A DNA stretch of 8,425 bases, from contig JAJQGR010000038.1 of the NCBI GenBank assembly GCA_021200345.1, positions 1-8,425 on the forward strand, given 5' to 3'. The notes below the pieces were generated by a model. The model did not search any database. It saw only the letters and a program-made list of their open reading frames with translations, and was not told the origin of the DNA. Made by a program: the position numbers and the translations under genes. This document shows, in pieces, positions 1 through 7,525 of this stretch (positions within the stretch are counted from its first letter, which is position 1; each line of letters opens with the position of its first letter). This stretch comes from Lachnospiraceae bacterium. Its GTDB lineage: Bacteria > Bacillota > Clostridia > Lachnospirales > Lachnospiraceae.

Positions 1-380
1 GAGTGGGTCTGACCTATGGTTACAATCATATTTTTGTGCTGGCAGCCTCGGTGGGTTTTTTCTGCTTCTTTGCCAATATGAAAAGTGATGAGGGCAGGCT
101 GAGTCGTCTGATTGTCCGGCTGGCGCCCTATTCGCTGGGGGTGTATCTGCTGCATGAGAACGTGCTGATCCGGTATCAGTGGCCGGTGTGGCTGAAAGCA
201 GGGATGCCGGGATCGCTTTTACAGCTGCTGGCGGAGTGGATTGTGAAAGTGGCGGTTGTGATGGCGGTGGGACTTGGTGTGGATTTTCTGCGCAGTCTGT
301 TGTTTAAAGCGGGCGGGAAGCTGCTTGCTCATACGCCGGCGCCGGGATGGCTGCAGAAGGTGGACGAGGCGGTGAATTAA
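1..380 (+). CDS. Acyltransferase-3 family membrane O-acyltransferase, C-terminal part (5' end outside window)
   Basis: This is the last 125 or so residues of a multi-pass membrane protein; the frame is open to the left edge, so the GTG at position 3 is an internal valine codon. Hydrophobic segments lie at about residues 10-25, 40-56 and 74-98 of the visible part. The stretch LAPYSLGVYLLHENVLIR (residues 40-57) resembles the late transmembrane segment of acyltransferase-3 (OafA/NodX-type) proteins, where a 'YSLGxYLxH' pattern is typical. Members of that family transfer acetyl or other acyl groups onto surface polysaccharides. The short basic tail after residue 100 would be cytoplasmic. The catalytic N-terminal histidine region is not visible, so activity cannot be judged. 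It ends in TAA one base before the next ATG, which indicates an operon with the glycan genes that follow. Confidence 0.75.
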   Translation, partial: VGLTYGYNHIFVLAASVGFFCFFANMKSDEGRLSRLIVRLAPYSLGVYLLHENVLIRYQWPVWLKAGMPGSLLQLLAEWIVKVAVVMAVGLGVDFLRSLLFKAGGKLLAHTPAPGWLQKVDEAVN

Positions 381-381
381 T

Positions 382-2205
382 ATGCCACAACAAAATGTAA
401 AAAAGACAAAAGAATTAAAGAACACACAGGCTGTCACCACCGTGGTTTTGTCGGTACTTTTATTTGTGTATACTTTCCGCAAGGTCAGTATCGGCATCGA
501 TTCCACGGACACCGGATATCATTTCGCAAATTTCCTCTACATGGATCGGATGGATTCCATGTGGATTTTCTCTACTTATCTGGCCAGCAAACTGGGACAT
601 TTCTTTACCTTGCTGCCGGGTGGGGAAACACTTCTGGGCATCAATATTTATACCAGTCTGCTTCCGGCCGCTTTAGCGGTGATCACCTTTCTGTTTTTTT
701 CAATATGCATGAAAACGCCGGCCGGGCTTTCTTTTCTGGCTGTTTTCATGGCTTTGAATTTGTGCTGGTGCCCGACCACATGTGTGTATAATTATCTGAC
801 ATATCTTTTCTTTGGAGCCGGCGTCATGGCTTTATGGATGGGGCTGACCAGAGAGGAGAGAAAGTATTTGCTTTTGGCGGGAGTGCTGCTGGGACTGAAT
901 GTGCTGGTGCGTTTTCCAAATCTGACAGAGGCGTCATTGATTCTGGCGGTGTGGTTTTATGGCCTGCTGAAAAAGAAGAAGTTTGTGGAGACGGCAAAGG
1001 ATACCGGCTTTTGCGTACTGGGCTATGTGGCCGGTATGGCAGTTATTTTGCTGCAGATTCAGGTTCAGTACGGAATTGGCAATTATATTCAGGGAATTAT
1101 CCGGCTCTTTGGTATGACGGACACTGCGCAGGACTATACTCCTTACGCAATGATATACAATCTGATCCAGTCCTATTTTGGCATGGGCTGGTGGCTGTAT
1201 ATTCTGCTGCTGGCCGTGGCGCTGGGAGTGCTGGGCTTTATGATTTTCCCGGGAAAATGGGAGAAAGTCAAAAAGGCCGGTTATTTTGCCTGCTGCATTC
1301 TGTTGATGGCGTTTTTTTACTCCAGAGGTCTGTTTATATTTCAGTTTGACAATCTGTCGGCGGTTTTAGGGCTCACCACGCTGTTGATGTTAGCCACGCT
1401 GGTGCTGGCCCTGGCTGTCCTCTGTATGAAAAGCTTTTCCGCTGACAGGAAGCTGATGGCCCTGATGGTGATCATCATCATCGGGATTACGCCCATTGGC
1501 AGCAACAATCAGATGACAACCACCGTCAATTTCATGTTCCTGCCTCTTTGCTTTGTGATGGATACTCTATGGCAGCTTTTCGGAAAAAAAGGCGCGGAGG
1601 AAACCTGTCTGCTTACTCTGGGAAAGAGCGGATTACAGCTTTCTTTCAGCAATTATCCGGTAAAGGCCGTATCTATCGTATACCTGGCGCTTCTTTTATA
1701 TCTGTCCACGGGCTTTGGCGCTAACTATGTGTTCCGGGACGATACCTCCAACGGGGAAAGAACCGTACAGGTGGAGAGCATTGACACCCTGAAGGGGATG
1801 AAGACCAGTGGAATCAGAGCGGCTCAGTGGGAGGAGCTGGGAGAATTTGCGGCCGCAGAGGGACTGAGCGGCAGTACGGCCATTTTTTATGGAAATGTGC
1901 CGGCCCTGTCCGCGTATCTGAAAATGCCTTTCCTGATGAGTCCCTGGCCGGATCTGGATTCTTATTCTGATAGTGTGTTTGGGGAAGAGCTTTCAAAGAT
2001 CGTGGACAATCTGGGGGAGGAACGCCCCTATCTTCTGATTGGCCCGGATTTTAAAGAGATTCTGGCAAACGCACTGACAAACGGCACGGACAGTGAGCAG
2101 TTTGCGGAATTTTACGGGTTTAAATTTGAGCAACTATATGATATGATAGCAGAAAATGGCTACAACTGTATTTTCAGTAATGAGATTTGTGATATTTACT
2201 ATTAA
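382..2205 (+). CDS. Large multi-pass membrane protein, GT-C glycosyltransferase-like
   Basis: This 607-residue integral membrane protein has about 10 hydrophobic segments (roughly 17-35, 88-108, 114-130, 135-154, 162-178, 182-196, 208-228, 268-289, 298-319, 325-349, 358-371, 384-400, 428-445) and a soluble C-terminal domain from about residue 450. The first loop after TM1 contains GIDSTDTGYHFANF (about 38-51), with Asp40 and Asp43. An acidic motif in this loop is the hallmark of GT-C enzymes such as PMT and ArnT, which use lipid-linked sugar donors. VRFPN at about 176-180 also fits such proteins. The exact family is not recognised, and a polymerase or transporter-like role is possible. The ATG lies one base after the preceding stop, with only a weak GAGG-like site upstream, so translation is probably coupled. 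The role in adding sugars to a surface glycan outside the membrane is inferred from topology and neighbours. Confidence 0.7.
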   Translation: MPQQNVKKTKELKNTQAVTTVVLSVLLFVYTFRKVSIGIDSTDTGYHFANFLYMDRMDSMWIFSTYLASKLGHFFTLLPGGETLLGINIYTSLLPAALAVITFLFFSICMKTPAGLSFLAVFMALNLCWCPTTCVYNYLTYLFFGAGVMALWMGLTREERKYLLLAGVLLGLNVLVRFPNLTEASLILAVWFYGLLKKKKFVETAKDTGFCVLGYVAGMAVILLQIQVQYGIGNYIQGIIRLFGMTDTAQDYTPYAMIYNLIQSYFGMGWWLYILLLAVALGVLGFMIFPGKWEKVKKAGYFACCILLMAFFYSRGLFIFQFDNLSAVLGLTTLLMLATLVLALAVLCMKSFSADRKLMALMVIIIIGITPIGSNNQMTTTVNFMFLPLCFVMDTLWQLFGKKGAEETCLLTLGKSGLQLSFSNYPVKAVSIVYLALLLYLSTGFGANYVFRDDTSNGERTVQVESIDTLKGMKTSGIRAAQWEELGEFAAAEGLSGSTAIFYGNVPALSAYLKMPFLMSPWPDLDSYSDSVFGEELSKIVDNLGEERPYLLIGPDFKEILANALTNGTDSEQFAEFYGFKFEQLYDMIAENGYNCIFSNEICDIYY

Positions 2206-2213
2206 ATGAGAAA

Positions 2214-2222
2214 AGGGGAAGG
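2214..2222 (+). promoter_or_regulatory. Ribosome binding site of wecE
   Basis: A purine-rich AGGGGAAGG stretch lies 3 bases before the ATG at 2226, with its AGGGG core about 7 bases upstream. It fixes the start that gives an N-terminus (MINFNVPPF) aligning with the known WecE N-terminus. Translation of wecE therefore starts independently of the upstream gene. Confidence 0.7.
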
Positions 2223-2225
2223 AAT

Positions 2226-3359
2226 ATGATCAACTTCAATGTGCCTCCATTTACGGGAAAAGAGATGGAATATATGAAAATTGCCGTAGAAAATCAGAAG
2301 ATCTGCGGCGATGGACAGTTTACTCATAAGTGTAACCAGTGGTTTGAGGAAAGAACAGGCACATCCAAGTGCCTGCTGACCACCTCCTGCACTCACGCCA
2401 CGGAGATGGCGGCTCTTCTGGCGGACATCCAGCCGGGAGATGAAGTGATTATGCCTTCTTACACCTTTGTATCTACCGCCAACGCTTTTGTGCTGCGGGG
2501 CGCGAAGGTGGTTTTTGTGGACATTCGTCCGGACACCATGAATTTGGATGAAAATAAGATTGAGGACGCTATCACCGACAAAACCCGGGCCATCGCTCCG
2601 GTGCATTACGCGGGGGTTTCCTGCGAGATGGACAAAATCATGGAGATCGCCCGAAAATATCATCTGATTGTGGTGGAGGACGCGGCTCAGGGCGTTATGA
2701 GCACTTATAAGGGGAAAGCACTGGGCACCATCGGTGATTACGGCTGCTAGAGCTTCCATGAAACCAAAAACTACAGCATGGGGGAGGGCGGCGCCCTGTT
2801 GGTGAAGGATCCGGCCAAGGCCGAAGAAGCGGAGATTATCCGTGAGAAAGGTACCAACCGGACCAAGTATTTCCGGGGACAAATTGACAAATATACCTGG
2901 GTGGACCACGGCTCCTCCTATTTGCCCAGCGATTTAAACGCCGCTTATCTGTATGCTCAGCTGGAGATGGCGGATGAGATCAATGAGAAAAGACTTACCT
3001 TATGGAATCAGTATTACGATGGACTGTCCGGTCTGGCGGCCGCCGGCAGAATTGAACTGCCTGTGATTCCGCAGGGCTGCAGTCACAACGCCCACATGTT
3101 TTATATCAAGGCGAAGGATCTGGAAGAGAGAACGGAGCTGATTTCTTATATGAAAGAAAAGGGAGTGCTCTGTGTCTTCCATTACATTCCCCTGCACTCT
3201 TCCCCGGCAGGGCAGCAGTTTGGCCGTTTCCATGGAGAGGATGTGTACACCACGAAGGAGAGCGAGCGCCTGATGCGGCTGCCCATGTATTATAGCCTGG
3301 AAGAGGGGCAGGTAGACTATATTATCAATCAGATTCTGAAATTCTACGCACAAAGATGA
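2226..3359 (+). pseudogene. wecE: dTDP-4-amino-4,6-dideoxygalactose transaminase (WecE/RffA), interrupted by one in-frame UAG
   Basis: The frame encodes 377 codons, matching the length of E. coli WecE (about 376 residues), and resembles it throughout. Recognisable blocks are PGDEVIMPSYTFVSTANAFV, VEDAAQGVMSTYKG, SFHETKNY with the PLP Schiff-base lysine (codon 181, 2766-2768), EIIREKGTNR, NAHMFYIK, FHYIPLH and YTTKESERL. The enzyme transfers an amino group from glutamate to dTDP-4-keto-6-deoxyglucose to give dTDP-Fuc4N, a cytoplasmic step supplying an amino sugar for surface glycans. Codon 175 (2748-2750) is TAG where relatives have Phe or Tyr. It splits the gene into 2226-2750 (174 residues, no PLP lysine) and a remainder with a possible ATG at 2778 but no ribosome binding site, downstream of the lysine codon. 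Neither piece alone should be active. The frame is otherwise intact, so the change is recent, an error, or read through. The stop overlaps the next start by 4 bases (ATGA). Confidence 0.93.
2748..2750 (+). other. In-frame UAG (amber) codon inside wecE
   Basis: TAG occupies codon 175, between TGC (Cys174) and AGC (Ser176) of the conserved GC-[F/Y]-SFHETKN motif. A single base change from TAT or TAC (Tyr) would produce it. The reading frame on both sides is the same and continues the family alignment without any insertion or deletion, so this is a substitution and not a frameshift. Confidence 0.95.
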
Positions 3360-4663
3360 GAGAAAAGATCAGACCATGCTGCCAGGCTTTTCTGCGGGGC
3401 TTTCTGGGGCTGTTTCTGACAGCCCAGTGCGTCCTTGGCGTTTGCTATTGGCTTGGCAATGTGACCCGGGCACAACAATTTGATACAGTTTCTGCGATGG
3501 GCAGGTGGGTCAGTTCCCTGCCGGTTTTGCCGGTGCATGTGGTGCAGACGGCGGCGGTTTATGGAGGGCTGTTTTACTTTTTCGGCTGTTTTTTTCACGG
3601 CCGGCGAAGAGCATTTCTGGCTCTTGCGGTCCTGACCATTCCTTTTGTCATGCAGGTTTGTTTATCGGAGACGGAGCACGGGGCGGCGCTGACTGCTGTT
3701 CTCTGCATGGCAGGAATGATGATGGATTGTCATATCCATGGGCGGAGACAGGGCAGAGTGCAGGCAGTGATGTGCGCTGTCTGTGTGGGAGTTTTGCTCC
3801 TGTGCGGAGCAGCCTACAGCTGCGGGGCGGCACTTTTGTATCTGGTGCTGTCGGTGGTACAAATCAGCGCCTCCGGGAAAAGAAAAAGGGACAGGGTGTT
3901 TTATTCCCTTGCGGCGCTTTTGATCAGCGTCTGTTTTGCGCTTACCGGCATGACCATACAGAATAAGCTTAATCCGGACCGGATGCAGATTACCTGGGAG
4001 AGCGTTCTGCTAAAAAGATTCGCCTATCCTGGCCTGAACGAAAATCTGATGGAGGGGCTTCCTCCGGAAATGCAGGAGATATACACCAGAAGTGAAATCA
4101 ACAGTTTTCGTCTTTATCCCTACCTGTTGGACACGACTCTGGAAGGCGATCTGCTTGCGGCCGTTGGAAAAGAGCGGACAGAAGAGATCTATCTGGAGCT
4201 TGCCTGGTATGGCTTTATGTGCGGCACCAAGGTGGATGCCAGAATGATTCTGGAAGACGTGGCCTGTTATCTGTCTCCTCTGCTTATGTACCCGTTCTAT
4301 TCTGACGGTACGATTCTGGCGGAATATGGCTGGAGCTATCAGCAGTTTCTGACAGGCACGCCGTATCTGGCGGAGCTTTACATGTATGTAAGCCTGGTGG
4401 GTTATGCGGTTGGTCTTTTGCTTACTCTTATTTTCCGTGTGCTTCATTGTCTGCTTTTGAAGTCTGCCCGGCCCGGTGCTTTGAACAGCATGTTTGTAAA
4501 GAGGCTGCGGCCTCTGATTGTTTTGTGGGCAGGATTGTCAGTCCTCTTTATGATGCGGGGAGCGGCGGTCTTTAATTATAAATACGCGGCGTTTCAGGCG
4601 GTGCTGGGATATCTGGTGCTGTTTGCGGCAATCAAAGAAAGAGAACAGGGATGGGTTATCTGA
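3356..4663 (+). CDS. Uncharacterised multi-pass membrane protein of the glycan operon
   Basis: This 435-residue protein is not recognised. It has about nine hydrophobic segments (roughly 12-32, 58-80, 86-102, 110-126, 138-152, 156-171, 182-200, 343-363 and 384-426, the last probably a pair). Between about residues 201 and 342 is a large, mostly polar loop, probably extracytoplasmic, rich in Tyr, Glu and Leu, with the stretches KRFAYPGLNENLM, LAWYGFMCGTKVDARM and YPFYSDGTILAEYGW. A basic KRKRDR stretch at 175-180 should be cytoplasmic. The start is set by a 4-base ATGA overlap with the wecE stop. No good ribosome binding site precedes it, so translation is probably coupled. If ribosomes terminate at the wecE UAG, coupled expression of this gene should fall. 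Its stop overlaps the next gene by 13 bases. It could be a glycan transferase, polymerase or translocation component; that is inference from context only. Confidence 0.6.
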   Translation: MREKIRPCCQAFLRGFLGLFLTAQCVLGVCYWLGNVTRAQQFDTVSAMGRWVSSLPVLPVHVVQTAAVYGGLFYFFGCFFHGRRRAFLALAVLTIPFVMQVCLSETEHGAALTAVLCMAGMMMDCHIHGRRQGRVQAVMCAVCVGVLLLCGAAYSCGAALLYLVLSVVQISASGKRKRDRVFYSLAALLISVCFALTGMTIQNKLNPDRMQITWESVLLKRFAYPGLNENLMEGLPPEMQEIYTRSEINSFRLYPYLLDTTLEGDLLAAVGKERTEEIYLELAWYGFMCGTKVDARMILEDVACYLSPLLMYPFYSDGTILAEYGWSYQQFLTGTPYLAELYMYVSLVGYAVGLLLTLIFRVLHCLLLKSARPGALNSMFVKRLRPLIVLWAGLSVLFMMRGAAVFNYKYAAFQAVLGYLVLFAAIKEREQGWVI

Positions 4664-5679
4664 TTTTATTTTTCTGGCTGTTGGTACTTCCGGTATGTGC
4701 CGGCAGCCTTTTTCAATATCATCATGGCTTTGACGCCGGACAGCGCCTTTTGAAGGGCCAGTTTCTGCTCTGGGCGGTTTTTCAGCTGATCACCGTTCCC
4801 GTGATCCTGTGGGGAGGCACGCTGGAGACAGTGATCACGTTCTATCTGCCGCCCTGTCTTTTCCTTGGCCTGCTGGGCCTTATTTTCATGGTCAGAAGGA
4901 AAGAACGGCCGTCGGCAGTGTCTGTCCGGTCTTCAGGAAAAGAGGAAAAGCTTCTGTTTATTCTGGTGCTGGCGCTATGGCTGTTCCAGATGGTAATTGT
5001 GGTGACGCAGGCGGTTTACGATGGGGATGATTCCTTTTATATGACGGTGGCCAATATTGCCGACACCAACGGGACGCTCTATCAGATCAACCCCTATTCC
5101 ATCGGCTATCTGGAATTAAATTATCGCTATATTCTGGCGCCTTTTCCGGTCTGGGTGGCGCTTCTGGCCCGCCTGAGCGGTCTGCATACTTTGACAGTAG
5201 GGCATGTGGCGCTGGGCATCAGTCTGATTTCCATGAGTTATCTGATTTACTGGCAGATTGGACGGGAGCTGTTTGATCAGACAGTCAGCCGGCTCCGCTT
5301 TTTGCTGTGCGTCGGAGTGCTTTATCTGTGGGGGAATACCTCCATTCATACGGCGGAAACCTTTTTAATCACCAGAAGCCGTCAGGGCAAGGCTCTGGTC
5401 TGCAGCCTGGTGCTTCCGGCCTTTGTGAGCCTGCTTCTGCATATGGGAAACAGATTGGATCAGGAGGAGAAAATGGATGGGTCGACCTGGATTTATGCTT
5501 CCTGCATTCTGCTCACCGGCTGCCTGGGCAGCGCTTTCGGGGGCGCTATTGTGTTATTATTCTGGGGCGGAATTCAGCTGATGTGGCTGTTGGCCTACCG
5601 GAGAGGAAAGGTGTTTATCTTCGGTGCTTTGTCAGCGCTGCCGGCGGCGGCGTTTTCCCTGCTTTATCTGTTGAAATAG
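4651..5679 (+). CDS. DUF6077-like GT-C-type membrane protein, N-terminal part (ends at in-frame UAG)
   Basis: This 342-residue membrane protein starts inside the preceding gene (13-base overlap), after a weak purine-rich site. It has about eight hydrophobic segments (about 1-21, 36-55, 60-81, 100-120, 158-176, 180-202, 214-228, 248-264, 282-315, 320-341; some may not span). The loop after the fourth segment holds YDGDDSFYMTVANIAD (123-138), an acidic first-loop motif expected of GT-C-like enzymes. A TRSRQGKAL stretch follows at 241-249. Both resemble DUF6077 membrane proteins of Firmicutes as I recall them, which are about 600 residues long. The frame stops at TAG 5677-5679, and the same frame continues open to 6465, giving 604 residues in total if the UAG is read as an amino acid. 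The protein therefore looks like the front portion of a split gene. Its role is probably in transferring or assembling sugars of the surface glycan; no substrate can be named. Confidence 0.65.
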   Translation: MGYLILFFWLLVLPVCAGSLFQYHHGFDAGQRLLKGQFLLWAVFQLITVPVILWGGTLETVITFYLPPCLFLGLLGLIFMVRRKERPSAVSVRSSGKEEKLLFILVLALWLFQMVIVVTQAVYDGDDSFYMTVANIADTNGTLYQINPYSIGYLELNYRYILAPFPVWVALLARLSGLHTLTVGHVALGISLISMSYLIYWQIGRELFDQTVSRLRFLLCVGVLYLWGNTSIHTAETFLITRSRQGKALVCSLVLPAFVSLLLHMGNRLDQEEKMDGSTWIYASCILLTGCLGSAFGGAIVLLFWGGIQLMWLLAYRRGKVFIFGALSALPAAAFSLLYLLK

Positions 5680-5700
5680 TTTCCGGCAGAAGCTGTTTTT

Positions 5701-5707
5701 AAAGGAG
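5701..5707 (+). promoter_or_regulatory. Strong internal ribosome binding site after the UAG of the DUF6077-like gene
   Basis: AAAGGAG lies 5 bases before the ATG at 5713, and 21 bases after the UAG at 5677-5679. It is a better Shine-Dalgarno match than those of several other genes in the operon. It allows the C-terminal half to be translated on its own by reinitiation, and it favours ATG 5713 over the GTG at 5707, which lies in the site itself. Confidence 0.65.
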
Positions 5708-5712
5708 TGTTT

Positions 5713-6465
5713 ATGTCAAATACCGTATCTGTGTGGCAGGCCATCAGCGGCAGCGGCGCTTTGTGTGCTCTTTATCTGTGCTCGGTGATCTTTCTTTTTC
5801 TGACAGAAAAAAAGAAATCGCTGCGGATTTTGCTGGTTTATTTTCCGCTGCTCTGGTTTGCCATTTTATTATGTCCGTTTACTTATCAGGCGGCGGCACT
5901 TCTGCTGGACGAGGAAATTTATTACCGGTTTTTCTGGGTACTGCCCATGACTGCTACTCTGGCCTACAGCGGCGTGAAATTATATGAAATGTACCGGGGC
6001 AGATTCCGTCCTGTGTTTGGAGCCGTTATTCTGGCAGTATTTATGCTGTGTGGGGATTATGTGTACGACAGCTGGCAATTTTCCCCGGCGGAAAATGAGT
6101 ATCACATTCCTCAGGCGGTGGTGGATATCTGCGATGCGATGCACAGACCGGGGAAAGAAGTAGTGGCGGTTTTTCCCTCGGAGCTGATGCAGTATGTCCG
6201 TCAGTATGACTGCACCATCTATATGCCCTATGGCAGAGACATTCTTTATCTGAATATGTCCAGTGAGCTTTATACGCTGATGGAGGAAACTGAAAATCCG
6301 GACGCCGTACGCATCTGCAGACTGGCAGCACAAGAAGGCTGCGCTTATATCGTGATTTCCGAAAATAAAAAAGTACGGGGGAGCCTGGAGAAATGCGGGT
6401 ACGTATATACCCGGACCATTGACGGCTACGCCCTGTACTTTAATGAAGATATGCTGATTGGATGA
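5713..6465 (+). CDS. DUF6077-like membrane protein, C-terminal part (possible separate polypeptide)
   Basis: From ATG 5713 this is 250 residues. Hydrophobic segments lie at about 11-30, 38-55, 74-86 and 99-115, followed by a soluble domain of about 135 residues that is probably extracytoplasmic. EEIYYRFFWVLP (67-78) resembles the 'YxRxFWxLP' motif that I associate with the second half of DUF6077-type proteins. The soluble domain has alternating strand and helix character (EVVAVFPSELMQYV, CAYIVISENKK, YALYF), like the C-terminal domain of the 607-residue protein upstream. It is in the same frame as 4651-5679, with 33 bases between the TAG and this ATG, and those bases also translate without a further stop. 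The likeliest history is one 604-residue gene split by a nonsense change. The ribosome binding site at 5701-5707 leaves open that both halves are made and assemble. The stop codon is one base from the convergent gene's stop. Confidence 0.65.
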   Translation: MSNTVSVWQAISGSGALCALYLCSVIFLFLTEKKKSLRILLVYFPLLWFAILLCPFTYQAAALLLDEEIYYRFFWVLPMTATLAYSGVKLYEMYRGRFRPVFGAVILAVFMLCGDYVYDSWQFSPAENEYHIPQAVVDICDAMHRPGKEVVAVFPSELMQYVRQYDCTIYMPYGRDILYLNMSSELYTLMEETENPDAVRICRLAAQEGCAYIVISENKKVRGSLEKCGYVYTRTIDGYALYFNEDMLIG

Positions 6466-6466
6466 T

Positions 6467-7456
6467 CTATTGAGACTGATATTTCAGGTAATATTCATAG
6501 GCTTCCATGAACCGCCCGGCCAGAAGCTGCCGTCCTTCCACGGAGATATGCTTGTAATCCAGCAGATACTCATCCGCTTCCTCCACGGAAATCGTGCCGT
6601 AATAATTATCCACAAAGCTGCAGAACATGGAATAGCACACATCCGCCTCATACTGGATGTAGGAGCCAAGGGTTCCCTCATCGTTGTAGGTCATGATGCT
6701 GGAATCCACGTAATTGCCGTCTTCGTCCAGAGCATAGCCGTAGGTGGGGGACATGACAATGATCTGGATGTGCGGATAGCTGGTCTGGATCAGATCCAGA
6801 CATTCCTCCAGGGCGCAGCCCCATTTGGTAATGTCCCGGGTATTTTCATAGTCGTACATTCTGCGCCCCGCAAGGTAATCGCTTAAGTCATACATTATGA
6901 CAATTACATCCACTTCATTGAAATCCAGATTGACCAGCATGGACAGAATCGCGATTTCCTCCAGACGATAGGCGCCGGAGGACCTGGCGTTGGACAGCAG
7001 CGTATCATTATCATTGGTATAGATCGTCGTGAGCCAGTACAGACTGAAAAGATCCCGATCCCCATTTGCATAATCAATATCCGTGTCCTCACAGGACAGC
7101 AGAGAATCCGCCACCGCGAAATTGTAGACGGCGGCCCCGGTTTCCTCCCCGATCATCTCTGCCAGGCAGTCCTTCGTGCCGGCGTCATCCGCCAGAGGGG
7201 AATTGCCGAAAAACGCGATCACGGTCTGCTCCTGATCGTTGACAGGATCGCCGGTATAGGTGTAAGGGGTAAAATAGTCCAGAACCTCCCGGTCAAAATC
7301 GGAGGAATTCACATTGCTCAGATCCACGGTCTGTCCGTTATTATTCCATAGATAAAGACGCAGCACGATAATGCCGAGAATCAGAAAAATGAGAACGAAA
7401 AAGACAACGTGGATGTTCATTTTTTTCATAACGGAAATCATTTTGGATAAATTCAT
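6467..7456 (-). CDS. Membrane-anchored SGNH/GDSL-hydrolase-like protein
   Basis: This 329-residue protein has a basic N-terminus and one hydrophobic segment (about 16-36), so the rest should face outward as a tethered enzyme. After it come SGNH-like blocks. AFFGNSPLAD (81-90) contains Ser86 where block I normally reads GDS. VYNFAVADS (110-118) resembles block II. VIVIMYDLSDYL (184-195) sits at the Gly/Asn block III. DYKHIS (300-305) gives the D-x-x-H pair Asp300/His303 of block V. Together these suggest a serine esterase or acyl-transfer enzyme acting on cell-wall or capsule sugars. The block I Asp is replaced by Asn85, so catalysis is not assured. ATG 7454-7456 has AAAGGA 11 bases upstream (7468-7473), a little far; Met6 and Met10 are alternative starts. 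It ends in TAG and lies downstream of the zinc-ribbon gene on the same strand, 69 bases apart. It converges on the glycan operon. Confidence 0.68.
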   Translation of the reverse strand: MNLSKMISVMKKMNIHVVFFVLIFLILGIIVLRLYLWNNNGQTVDLSNVNSSDFDREVLDYFTPYTYTGDPVNDQEQTVIAFFGNSPLADDAGTKDCLAEMIGEETGAAVYNFAVADSLLSCEDTDIDYANGDRDLFSLYWLTTIYTNDNDTLLSNARSSGAYRLEEIAILSMLVNLDFNEVDVIVIMYDLSDYLAGRRMYDYENTRDITKWGCALEECLDLIQTSYPHIQIIVMSPTYGYALDEDGNYVDSSIMTYNDEGTLGSYIQYEADVCYSMFCSFVDNYYGTISVEEADEYLLDYKHISVEGRQLLAGRFMEAYEYYLKYQSQ

Positions 7457-7525
7457 AAAAATAAAAATCCTTTAAAAAGCTGACCGGTTTGCCGCAAAAT
7501 AAGCGGACAGGCCGCAATATGCTGT

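Noticed and set aside
834..1349. 171-codon plus-strand frame inside the 607-residue membrane protein gene
   Set aside because: It lies in another frame of a continuous membrane-protein gene and has no ribosome binding site or plausible composition.
2748..2768. Pyrrolysine at the wecE UAG
   Set aside because: The family has Phe or Tyr here, not a pyrrolysine site, and no pyl gene is in the window. A substitution or generic suppression fits better.
2202..2909. 235-codon open frame on the minus strand, antisense to wecE
   Set aside because: The plus strand clearly encodes WecE by family similarity; the antisense frame has no recognisable motif.
6458..6886. 142-codon plus-strand frame antisense to the SGNH gene
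   Set aside because: The SGNH-like blocks, membrane anchor and ribosome binding site support the minus-strand gene. The plus frame is a shadow of its codons.
7503..7515. GCGG-N5-CCGC mini-hairpin followed by TTATTTT (minus strand) as a terminator of the zinc-ribbon gene
   Set aside because: The stem has only 4 base pairs and the T-tract is interrupted, so it is too weak to call.
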